Positions 57,237-64,000 of a stretch of DNA of 64,000 nt are shown one piece after another; the first letter of the stretch is position 1, and each line of letters starts with the position of its first letter. A model generated the notes under the pieces. The model saw nothing but the letters and a program-made list of their open reading frames with translations, did not search any database and was not told the origin of the DNA. The DNA is from Mesorhizobium sp. GTDB taxonomy: Bacteria > Pseudomonadota > Alphaproteobacteria > Rhizobiales > Rhizobiaceae. A program made the translations under genes and the position numbers. The stretch is from contig NZ_SUGA01000012.1 of the NCBI RefSeq assembly GCF_004963255.1, forward strand, positions 62,001 through 126,000, written 5' to 3'.

Positions 57237-57932
57237 ATGGATACCGTTGAGGTCAAGCTTCAAACTTTGCCCAAGCAGGTGGCTGGTGTGCTGGCGCGGC
57301 GCATCGCCGGCAGCGGTGTCGCCGGCGCCCAGGGGCCGTCGGAACAGCAGATCCTGCAGGAATTCGGAGTCTCGCGTGCGGTCGCGCGGGAGGCGCTGAA
57401 GATCCTGGCGTCGCTCGATATGATCGAGATCGCTCAAGGGCGGCGCGTGGTGCTGCGTCCAGCTGAGGAGTGGGACTATCTCAGCCCACTGCTCATCGAC
57501 TGGCTGCCGCATGAGCAGATGCGCGAGATTCTGGCCGAAGCGCATGCGACCCGGATCATCATCGAACCGGCCATCGCCGCCATCGCGGCCAAGCACATGA
57601 CCAAGGAAAATCTCGAACGCCTTGGCACTTTGCTGGCGGCGATGTCGGCCAGCGAGAACAATCCGGACGCCTATCTGAAGCTCGACCTCGATTTCCACAT
57701 GGAGATTTGCCGGGCGGCGCAGAACAGGATTCTCGACCGTTTCATGTATTCGTCCCGGTGGTGGCAGATGGCGAGCAGGCGCATCAGCAACCAGATGCCT
57801 CATGCGCTGCCCTCCGCAACCGAAATGCACAGGGCGATCTACGAGGCGCTCGTGGCGCGCGACGAAAAGCGGGCCGAGGAAGCGATGCGCCGGCACCTCA
57901 AGAAAACCACCGCGGTCGGCCTGCCGCGCTGA
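57237..57932 (+). CDS. FadR-type GntR regulator (FCD domain) of the sugar-acid cluster
   Basis: 231 residues from ATG 57237 (ATG 57228 adds three residues but lacks a ribosome site). Winged helix about 8-75 (GPSEQQILQEFGVSRAVAREALKIL); FCD domain about 90-225 with the metal-site pattern HATRIIIEP, DLDFHMEICRAAQN and EMHRAIYEALVARD. FCD regulators of sugar-acid pathways (galactonate DgoR, gluconate GntR) have this layout. Three related operator sites lie before this gene, the aldo/keto reductase and the first dehydratase. Confidence 0.9.
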   Translation: MDTVEVKLQTLPKQVAGVLARRIAGSGVAGAQGPSEQQILQEFGVSRAVAREALKILASLDMIEIAQGRRVVLRPAEEWDYLSPLLIDWLPHEQMREILAEAHATRIIIEPAIAAIAAKHMTKENLERLGTLLAAMSASENNPDAYLKLDLDFHMEICRAAQNRILDRFMYSSRWWQMASRRISNQMPHALPSATEMHRAIYEALVARDEKRAEEAMRRHLKKTTAVGLPR

Positions 57933-58011
57933 AGAAGCGGCGCAGCCAGCATTTGCGCTGGCCGCGCCGCAGCGTGCCGGGAGGACACGTGAGCAATCCC
58001 GCAGAAGTGAA

Positions 58012-58998
58012 CTAGGCTCTCTTCGCTCGTTGTTCCTGGCGCTGGCGTGCGCGGAAACCGAACATGTCGCCCTTGTCCTTGATTTCCGCCCAGATGGGCG
58101 CGGTAATCCTGTCGATGGCGGCGATGTCCGCGTCCGAAATCGTCCAGCCGGCGCTCTCGACGTTCTCCTCCAGCTCCTTGACGGTGCGGGCGCCGACCAG
58201 CGGCGAGCTGACGCCTGGCCTGCTGGTGAGCCACTGTATCGCAAGCTGCGGAACCGTCTTGCCGTAGCGCGCCGCGATCGGCTTAAGCAGATCGACGGCA
58301 TTCACCGCCCGCTCGTAGGTGCCCGGCTGGAACAGCACCGTCGTGCGCCGCTCATCGCCCTCGACGAACTTGGTGTCCGTTGACAGCGTTCCGGTGAGCA
58401 GTCCTTGGGCGAGACCGCTGTATGGCATGACGCCGATATTGTGCTCGCGGCAATAGGGCAGCGTCTCGGCCTCGACCTCGCGCCACAGCATGTTGTAGGG
58501 CGGCTGCAGCACGTCGATGACGCCGTGCTGACGGGCGCTGTCCATGTCGGCGATGCTGAAATTCGAGACGCCGACCGCCTTGATCCGCCCCGACGCGCGC
58601 AGCCGCTCCATCATCTCCATGGTCGGGCCGATCGGAAAATCCGAATTCGGCCAGTGGACGAAATAGACGTCGACATGGTCCGTCTGCATGCGCTTCAGCG
58701 AACCGTCGAGCGCCGCCTCGATCGCGGCGGGTTCGAGATGATTGGGCGCGACCTTGGTCGCGATCACGGCCTTGTCGCGGCGGCCGGCCAGCGCCTGTCC
58801 GACGACTTCCTCGGCATGGCCGTGTCCATAGGCTTCGGCCGTGTCGATCAGCGTGATGCCGAGATCAAGCGCGCGTCTGATCACCCGGATCGACTCTTCG
58901 TCGTCAGCCGCGCCCCAAAACGCGCCGGACATCCCCCAAGTCCCGAGCCCGATTTCCGATACCTTCACCGGCGACGATCCGAGCTGTCGCTGTTGCAT
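58012..58998 (-). CDS. Aldo/keto reductase
   Basis: 328 residues from ATG 58998, behind GGGAGGA. TIM-barrel AKR with catalytic Asp52, Tyr57, Lys82 and His115 (DTAEAYGHG, ATKVAPN, VHWPNS), and the NADPH-site text GVSNFS. Probably reduces or oxidises a sugar aldehyde or lactone in the pathway. An operator-like site lies 69 bp upstream. Confidence 0.9.
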   Translation of the reverse strand: MQQRQLGSSPVKVSEIGLGTWGMSGAFWGAADDEESIRVIRRALDLGITLIDTAEAYGHGHAEEVVGQALAGRRDKAVIATKVAPNHLEPAAIEAALDGSLKRMQTDHVDVYFVHWPNSDFPIGPTMEMMERLRASGRIKAVGVSNFSIADMDSARQHGVIDVLQPPYNMLWREVEAETLPYCREHNIGVMPYSGLAQGLLTGTLSTDTKFVEGDERRTTVLFQPGTYERAVNAVDLLKPIAARYGKTVPQLAIQWLTSRPGVSSPLVGARTVKELEENVESAGWTISDADIAAIDRITAPIWAEIKDKGDMFGFRARQRQEQRAKRA

Positions 58999-59066
58999 CC
59001 TGTTCCTCCCGATTGACGACACGCATGAGCCATAGCTCTGCGGTCACCCAATTTATACGCTTATAT

Positions 59067-59081
59067 ACTCGTCTAACAAGT
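59067..59081. promoter_or_regulatory. GntR/FCD-type operator, copy 2
   Basis: ACTCGTCTAACAAGT, upstream of the aldo/keto reductase (minus strand). An imperfect palindrome matching copies 1 and 3 in the right half ACAAGT. Confidence 0.55.
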
Positions 59082-59217
59082 GTGAAGTTTGAGTTTCTGG
59101 ATTCTTGGGCCACGCCTCTGAATTTCCCAAGCAAAACAATGACAAGCAGCGCCTCGAAATGTCCGCCCATGCAAAATCCACAGAAGGGGGTTTACGGCAC
59201 ATTGTCCGTTCTTGTAT

Positions 59218-59232
59218 GCTTATTAGACAAGT
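59218..59232. promoter_or_regulatory. GntR/FCD-type operator, copy 3
   Basis: GCTTATTAGACAAGT, one base different from copy 1, 59 bp upstream of the first dehydratase gene (59291). Supports shared control by the GntR protein at 57237. Confidence 0.65.
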
Positions 59233-59290
59233 TTTCCATAGGCAGAATTCTGCGCTTGTAAGCGCGCGCCATCACGGGGAGAGGGATCCG

Positions 59291-60448
59291 ATGAAGATCG
59301 TGGACATCAAAACGGCGGTCGTCGCCTATCACGGCAAGGCGACCCTCATCCGGATCGATACGGACGCCGGCATCTCCGGCTATGGCGAAGCCAACCCCGA
59401 TGCGGGCGCGGCCGCGATCGTCGGGCTGATCTCGGAGCTGAAATCCGAACTGATCGGCCAGGATCCGCGCAATGTCGAATATTGCTGGGACAAGATCCGC
59501 CGCGATCATGTCTTCTCCGGCGCGCAGGCCGGCATCTTTCTCATCGCCCTCACCGGGCTCGAAATGGCGCTGTGGGACGTGGCGGCGAAAGCCGCCGGCC
59601 AGCCGCTTTACCGTATGTTCGGCGGCAAGTTCCGCGACCGCATTAGGCTCTATGCCGATTGCGGCGACGGCGACGATGAATCGGGATCGCCGCAGGGATG
59701 CGCGGCTCGCGCCCGCCGCATGGTTGCGGAAGGTTTCACGGCGCTGAAATTCGACATCGATAATCTGCGCCACCCGGGCAAGTTCGATGCGGTGAACCAC
59801 ACCATCAACGGCGCCGAGCTGCGCTTCATGATCGAGCGCGTTGCAGCGGTGCGCGAAGCGGCCGGCCCCGACATCGATCTCTGCATCGACCTGCATGCGC
59901 GCTATGATGTGCTCAGCGCGAGCCGCATCGCGGCCGAGATGGAGCGCTTCAATCTTCTGTGGCTCGAAGAGCCGATCCCGGCGGAAAATGTCGAGGCCCT
60001 GAAGCAGATCCGCATGCGGACCAAGACGCCGATCTGCGTCGGCGAAAACCTCTATCTGCGCTGGGGCTTTCGCGAGCTGTTCCAGAACTACGGCGCCGAC
60101 GTCGTCATGCCCGACGTGCCGAAATGCGGTGGCCTTGCCGAAAGCCGCAAGATCGCGAACCTCGCCGAGATGTATTACGTGCCCTTCGCGCCGCATCTGG
60201 TGTCGACGCCGCTGGGCACGATGGCGACCTGCCATGTCTGCGCCAGCGTCCCGAACTTCCTGGTGCTGGAATGGCACGCGCTGGAGGAACGCGACGCCTG
60301 GGACAGCTATGTCCGCTTGCCGAACGGCGCCAAGTCCATCGTCGAAGACGGCCACATCGCGGTGCCTGACGTGCCAGGCATCGGCGTCGAGCTCAACATG
60401 GAGGGCGTCCACAAACATGCCGTGCCCGGCTTCGGCATATTTGAATAG
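59291..60448 (+). CDS. Mandelate racemase/muconate lactonising-type sugar-acid dehydratase (galactonate dehydratase-like)
   Basis: 385 residues from ATG 59291. Enolase-superfamily capping domain (1-115) and barrel. K153-x-D155 (KFDID), metal ligands D200 (with H202, as the acid in galactonate dehydratases), E226 (LEEP) and E252 (GENLY), and H302 (PHLVS) form a full active site. It should dehydrate a sugar acid to a 2-keto-3-deoxy acid. First gene of a short plus operon with the epimerase at 60502, under a GntR-type operator. Confidence 0.9.
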   Translation: MKIVDIKTAVVAYHGKATLIRIDTDAGISGYGEANPDAGAAAIVGLISELKSELIGQDPRNVEYCWDKIRRDHVFSGAQAGIFLIALTGLEMALWDVAAKAAGQPLYRMFGGKFRDRIRLYADCGDGDDESGSPQGCAARARRMVAEGFTALKFDIDNLRHPGKFDAVNHTINGAELRFMIERVAAVREAAGPDIDLCIDLHARYDVLSASRIAAEMERFNLLWLEEPIPAENVEALKQIRMRTKTPICVGENLYLRWGFRELFQNYGADVVMPDVPKCGGLAESRKIANLAEMYYVPFAPHLVSTPLGTMATCHVCASVPNFLVLEWHALEERDAWDSYVRLPNGAKSIVEDGHIAVPDVPGIGVELNMEGVHKHAVPGFGIFE

Positions 60449-60501
60449 CGCGCGACCGGCCGGCTCGCTGCTCGATCAAACAAATTCGCTCGGAGGAAGC
60501 C

Positions 60502-61386
60502 ATGGGCAAGCGGATCGTCTTCACCGGCGGCAGCGGCAAGATCGGCCGTCACGTCATACCTTACCTGCTCAAGCGCGGGCATGAGGTCCTCAACCTCGAC
60601 CTGACGCCGCTGGACGTGCCGGGCGTCGACACTGTCATCACCAACCTTGCGGACGCGGGCGAGGCCTACAATGCGCTGACGCTGCATTTCGGGTTCAGTG
60701 AGTATTTTGGCGGCAAGGGCCGCGCCCCGGTCGATGCAGTCATCCATTTCGCGGCGCTGCCACGAATATTCCTGCGGCCGGACAACGCCATGTTCGCCGC
60801 CAATGTGCAGTCGACCTACAATGTGATCGAGGCCGCCACCAAGCTCGGCATCCGCAAGATCGTCACGGCCTCCAGCGAGACGGTCTACGGCATCTGTTTT
60901 GCCGAAGGCGAACGCGACTTCTCATCCTTCCCAGTGGATGAGGATTACGACGCCGATCCGACCGACAGCTACGGCCTTTCCAAATTGCTGGGCGAGAAGA
61001 TCGCGCGCTCTTTCGCCTCCCGCACAGGAGCCGACATCTATGCGCTGCGGATCGGCGGCGTCGTGGAACCGAAGGACTATGCCCGCTTTCCGGAATTCCT
61101 GGCCAATCCGTCGAAGCGGAGGCGCGACGCCTGGACCTACATGGACGCGCGCGATCTTGGCCAGATCGTCGACCTGTGCGTCGAGAAGGACGGCCTGGGC
61201 TTCCAGATATTCAACGCCGTCAACGACAACATCGTGTCTGAATTACCGACGGCGGAGTTTCTCAGGAAGCATGCGCCCGACATACCGGTCACCCGCGCCA
61301 TGGACGCATTCGAGGGACCGATCTCGAACCGGAAGCTGCGCGACGTCCTCGGGTTCCGGCAAGAGCATGACTGGCGGACACAGTGA
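60502..61386 (+). CDS. NAD-dependent epimerase/dehydratase (uronate dehydrogenase-like)
   Basis: 294 residues behind GGAGGAAG. Extended SDR with TGGSGKIG (8-15), Ser in TASSETVYG, Tyr157 and Lys161 (YGLSK). May form the sugar acid or lactone that the dehydratase then uses. A hairpin overlaps its stop codon. Confidence 0.87.
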   Translation: MGKRIVFTGGSGKIGRHVIPYLLKRGHEVLNLDLTPLDVPGVDTVITNLADAGEAYNALTLHFGFSEYFGGKGRAPVDAVIHFAALPRIFLRPDNAMFAANVQSTYNVIEAATKLGIRKIVTASSETVYGICFAEGERDFSSFPVDEDYDADPTDSYGLSKLLGEKIARSFASRTGADIYALRIGGVVEPKDYARFPEFLANPSKRRRDAWTYMDARDLGQIVDLCVEKDGLGFQIFNAVNDNIVSELPTAEFLRKHAPDIPVTRAMDAFEGPISNRKLRDVLGFRQEHDWRTQ

Positions 61387-61412
61387 GCTGATCCTTAAGG
61401 GTCAGCTCACTG
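61381..61412. terminator. Hairpin terminator between convergent genes
   Basis: Stem CAGTGAGCTGA (61381-61391) and TCAGCTCACTG (61402-61412), perfect 11 bp, around a 10-base loop. The stop codon of the epimerase gene (61384-61386) is inside the stem. No T-tract follows. Confidence 0.65.
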
Positions 61413-61442
61413 CCTGTCGCTCAAATGCGAGCGGCGACAAGG

Positions 61443-62642
61443 TTAGTCGAAGAAGCCCGCATCCTCTTCCTTGAGGTATTTTCTCGCCGCCTCGGCGTCG
61501 ATGTCGAGGCCGAGCCCCGGCGCCTCCAGCAGGTCCACCATGCTGTCCTTCACGATCTGTTTCGGCAGGCCGATCACCAGATCCTCCCACCACGGGTCGG
61601 AGGCGCTCGGATATTCGAAGGCGATGTAGTTCGCGGGCAAGGTGGCGCAGACATTGATCAGCGCACCAAGGCCGAGCAGGCCGTTCGCGGTGCCGTGCGG
61701 CGCCATCAGGATCGAGTGCATGTAGGCGTGCTCGGCGACCCATTTGAGTTCGGCAATGCCGCCGATGTCGGCCGGATCGGGACCGATGACCCGCACCGCC
61801 TGCGTCTCGATCAGCTCCTTGAAATTGTGCCGCAGGTAGATCTGTTCGCCGGTGTGGATCGGCGTCGAGGTGGAGGTGGTCAGCTCGCGATAGGCCTGCG
61901 GATTGACCCAGGGCACATAGTCGCCGGTGAGCATGTCCTCGAGCCACATCAGATTGTACTGCTCGACGGCGCGGGCGAATTTGATCGCGTCGGGCAACAT
62001 CCAGCCCGGCCCGCAGTCGAGCGCCAGGCTGACCTTGTCGCCCAGCACTTCCTTCATCGCCGCCACGCAGTCGAGCATGTGATTGAAACCGCGCTCGCTG
62101 ATCACGCCCTGATCCATGGCTCCGTGATAGCCGGCCTTCTTCTGCGTCACGCCGTAATGGAAACCCTCGATGGAGTCCTTCATGTTGGAGTGGAACGAGA
62201 TTCCCTGCTTGACCATGAAGAAGTTCTGCGGCTGCTCCATCATCCATTTGACGTCGGCGGCGTAATCCTCCGGCCGGTCACCCGTACGCTTGCGGCGGAT
62301 CGAGCCGTTATAGACGCGCACCTTGTCGCGCACCTTGCCGCCAAGCAGCTTGTAGACCGGCACGCCCGCGGCCTTGCCGGCAATGTCCCACAGCGCGTGC
62401 TCGATAGCGCTCACTGCCGCGCCATAGGGTTTGAACGAGCCGCGCTGGCGGATCTTCAGCATCACGCGCTCGACATCGGTCGGGTCCTCCCCGATCAGCG
62501 CCTCGCGGAAATGCAGCACGAAGGGTTTCAGGTAGGTCTTTGTGTATTCGACTTCGCCAAGCCCATAGAGCCCCTCGTCGGTCACGACGCGGACGATCGG
62601 GTGCTTGCCGATGACAGCGCAGCGCAGGTCGGTGATCTTCAT
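61443..62642 (-). CDS. Mandelate racemase/muconate lactonising-family dehydratase, second
   Basis: 399 residues. Active site: K145 (VKQG), metal ligands D209 (LALDCG), E235 (WLEDM) and E266 (TGEQIYL), and H316 (APHGTANG). The capping domain carries KIRQRGSFKPYGAAVSAIEHALWDIAGKAAG split over the usual helices. It has a long insert around 115-175 (NGSIRRKRTGDRP to QKKAGYHGAMDQG), seen in some sugar-acid dehydratases. Substrate differs from the first dehydratase given the different base and Asp environment. Precedes nothing downstream but the terminator; 9 bp after the NIPSNAP stop. Confidence 0.88.
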   Translation of the reverse strand: MKITDLRCAVIGKHPIVRVVTDEGLYGLGEVEYTKTYLKPFVLHFREALIGEDPTDVERVMLKIRQRGSFKPYGAAVSAIEHALWDIAGKAAGVPVYKLLGGKVRDKVRVYNGSIRRKRTGDRPEDYAADVKWMMEQPQNFFMVKQGISFHSNMKDSIEGFHYGVTQKKAGYHGAMDQGVISERGFNHMLDCVAAMKEVLGDKVSLALDCGPGWMLPDAIKFARAVEQYNLMWLEDMLTGDYVPWVNPQAYRELTTSTSTPIHTGEQIYLRHNFKELIETQAVRVIGPDPADIGGIAELKWVAEHAYMHSILMAPHGTANGLLGLGALINVCATLPANYIAFEYPSASDPWWEDLVIGLPKQIVKDSMVDLLEAPGLGLDIDAEAARKYLKEEDAGFFD

Positions 62643-62651
62643 GGCGCAGTC

Positions 62652-62978
62652 CTATTTCACAGACGAGAAAGCTGTCGGCGTGAGCAGCTGGCTGCTGATA
62701 TTGGCAACGATCTGCCCGTCGCGCTCAGATTCGTCCCGGGCCCTGTGCCATGCCGGATCGGTGACGAAAGCCGTCCATTTCGCCTCACGCTCGGCCAGCG
62801 ACTCCCAGGCCAGGAAATAGGTGAGGCGATTGTTGTTTTCACCGATCACGGTGGTGAAAAACCCGGCTTGGCGGATGCCATGCCTCTCCCAGATGGCCAG
62901 CGTCTGCTCGGAAAAGCGCTTGAGCAAAGCCGGCAGCCGGCCCGGCAGGCAGTCATAGATGCGCAATTCGTAGATCAT
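62652..62978 (-). CDS. NIPSNAP-family protein
   Basis: 108 residues from ATG 62978. Ferredoxin-like alpha+beta fold: MIYELRIYDCLPGRLPALL, then FTTVIGENNNRLTYFLAW and a helix with AEREAKWTAF. NIPSNAP proteins are small and dimeric with no firm enzymatic role, and are often found beside sugar-acid or aromatic dehydratases in rhizobia. It lies between two dehydratase genes. Confidence 0.88.
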   Translation of the reverse strand: MIYELRIYDCLPGRLPALLKRFSEQTLAIWERHGIRQAGFFTTVIGENNNRLTYFLAWESLAEREAKWTAFVTDPAWHRARDESERDGQIVANISSQLLTPTAFSSVK

Positions 62979-63080
62979 GGTTTCGTCCGTTTCTCTCTTC
63001 GCCTCTCCCGTGGGAGAGGTCGACACGAATGGTCGGTCCGTGGCTCTGTGACCTTGGGGATGAGGGCAAGGGCGTCCGGG

Positions 63081-63999
63081 CTAACTCCAGGTCCGGTCCC
63101 AGCTATGTTCATTGTCCCAATGCTCGGTGGATTGCCATATCCCTGTGACACCGGGCTGCAGATGCTGAGAGATCACTTCGTCGACGACGTCGTCGATCCC
63201 GAGACCCGGCTTGTCCGGAATGGTGATGAAGCCGTCCTTGACGAGCGGCTTGGGAAGACCCGTGACGATGTCATCCCACCAGTCGACATCGGCGGAGTGG
63301 TATTCGAGCGCCATGAAGTTTTCGGTCGCGGTCGCGACATGCGCCGCGGCCATCGCCGCAATTGGGCTTTCGGCCATGTGGATCGCCATGGCGACGCCGT
63401 GATCCTGCGCCATGTCGCCGATCTTCTTGGTCTCGAGGATGCCGCCGCTGGTGAGCAGGTCCGGATGGATAACGGAGAGGCCGCCGCTCCTCAGCAGCGG
63501 CTCGAAGCCCTCCTTGAGATAAATATCCTCGCCGGTGCAGATCGGCACCGACGTCGCCTGCTGCAATTGCCGGTACTGTTCGGTGTACTGCCAGGGGATC
63601 ACGTCCTCGAGCCATGCCGGCACGTATTTCTCGATACGGCGCGACAGGCGGATGCCGTCCTGCAGCGAGATGTGGCCGACATGATCGATGGCTAGCGGAA
63701 TCTCGTAGCCGATGACCTCGCGGACCTCGTGGATATATTGCTCCAGCAGGTCTATGCCCTTTTCGGTGAAATGCAGGCCTGTGAACGGGTGCTGCACGTT
63801 CTGCGCATCATAGGCGAGATTGCGGGCCTTGCGCTCATCGAGCGTACCGCCGCGGCCGCGCGGATTGGCGCGGACCCCTTCGAGCGCGCCGGCGGGCGCT
63901 GTCACGGCGCCCGGAATGTGGGCGATCTGCATCAGGCCCAGATCCATCTTGAGGAAGGTGAAGCCGCGCTCCATGCGCGCCTTCAGGCGCTTGCCGGTC
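63081..63999 (-). CDS. Mandelate racemase/muconate lactonising-family dehydratase, third, 5' end outside window
   Basis: At least 306 residues; the frame is open to the window edge (TGKRLKARMERG), so the capping domain is missing here. Visible active-site parts: LKMDLGL (Lys-x-Asp), AIDHVGHIS (metal Asp plus His), LEDVIPW, TGEDIYLK (metal Glu) and AIHMAES (base His). Ends in a Trp-rich tail (WQSTEHWDNEHSWDRTW). Third dehydratase of the cluster, 102 bp before the NIPSNAP gene. Confidence 0.88.
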   Translation of the reverse strand, partial: TGKRLKARMERGFTFLKMDLGLMQIAHIPGAVTAPAGALEGVRANPRGRGGTLDERKARNLAYDAQNVQHPFTGLHFTEKGIDLLEQYIHEVREVIGYEIPLAIDHVGHISLQDGIRLSRRIEKYVPAWLEDVIPWQYTEQYRQLQQATSVPICTGEDIYLKEGFEPLLRSGGLSVIHPDLLTSGGILETKKIGDMAQDHGVAMAIHMAESPIAAMAAAHVATATENFMALEYHSADVDWWDDIVTGLPKPLVKDGFITIPDKPGLGIDDVVDEVISQHLQPGVTGIWQSTEHWDNEHSWDRTWS

Positions 64000-64000
64000 T

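Overview
The window is high-GC DNA with dense, tightly overlapping operons. Many Liv-, Rbs-, BMP- and MalFGK-type importers, several GntR regulators and dispersed Rhizobiales-type intergenic repeats point to an alphaproteobacterium of the Rhizobiales, most like Mesorhizobium (inference from gene style and recalled repeat sequences, not from a search). No rRNA, tRNA, CRISPR array, insertion sequence or phage gene was seen. Nearly everything is uptake and catabolism of organic nutrients, with five ABC importers and several local regulators.

Layout. 1-1.1 kb: end of a GlxA-type AraC regulator and an FRP-like small gene, both frameshifted. 1.2-3.0 kb: XRE/MmyB-type regulator divergent from an NAD-dependent oxidoreductase. 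3.1-9.4 kb: GntR/FCD regulator, Asp/Glu (hydantoin) racemase-like protein and a complete Liv-type importer. 9.5-11.5 kb: a small secreted protein and a histidine ammonia-lyase homologue that lacks the Ala-Ser-Gly cofactor triad. 11.5-19.5 kb: a carbohydrate operon (two SDRs, class II aldolase, RbsABC-type importer, PfkB kinase). 19.7-27.1 kb: GntR/UTRA regulator, MFS carrier, MaoC hydratase, DUF35 protein, Cys-less thiolase-like protein, acetoacetyl-CoA synthetase and a divergent acetyl-CoA acetyltransferase. A palindrome TGGTTATAACCA sits before the sugar operon and again in the divergent promoter of the CoA genes, so one regulator may control both.

27.2-33.9 kb: two nucleoside hydrolases and a BMP-type nucleoside importer. 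34.2-38.0 kb: tandem DUF1185 genes (the second frameshifted), an enamidase-like amidohydrolase, a MarR regulator and an isochorismatase-fold hydrolase. Together these suggest import of a nucleoside followed by opening of its base ring. 38.3-45.3 kb: sugar ABC importer without an ATPase gene, with isomerase, Gfo/Idh, epimerase and SDR. 45.5-51.7 kb: an HlyD-RbbA-YhhJ efflux system and a frameshifted zinc alcohol dehydrogenase. 51.9-64 kb: a MalFGK-type importer with an RraA-like aldolase, a GntR/FCD regulator, an aldo/keto reductase, three enolase-superfamily sugar-acid dehydratases, an epimerase and a NIPSNAP protein. This looks like sugar-acid catabolism, with three related operator sites around the regulator.

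Four independent single-base frameshifts occur in otherwise well-conserved genes. They are either early pseudogenes or base-calling errors, and should be checked against raw reads.
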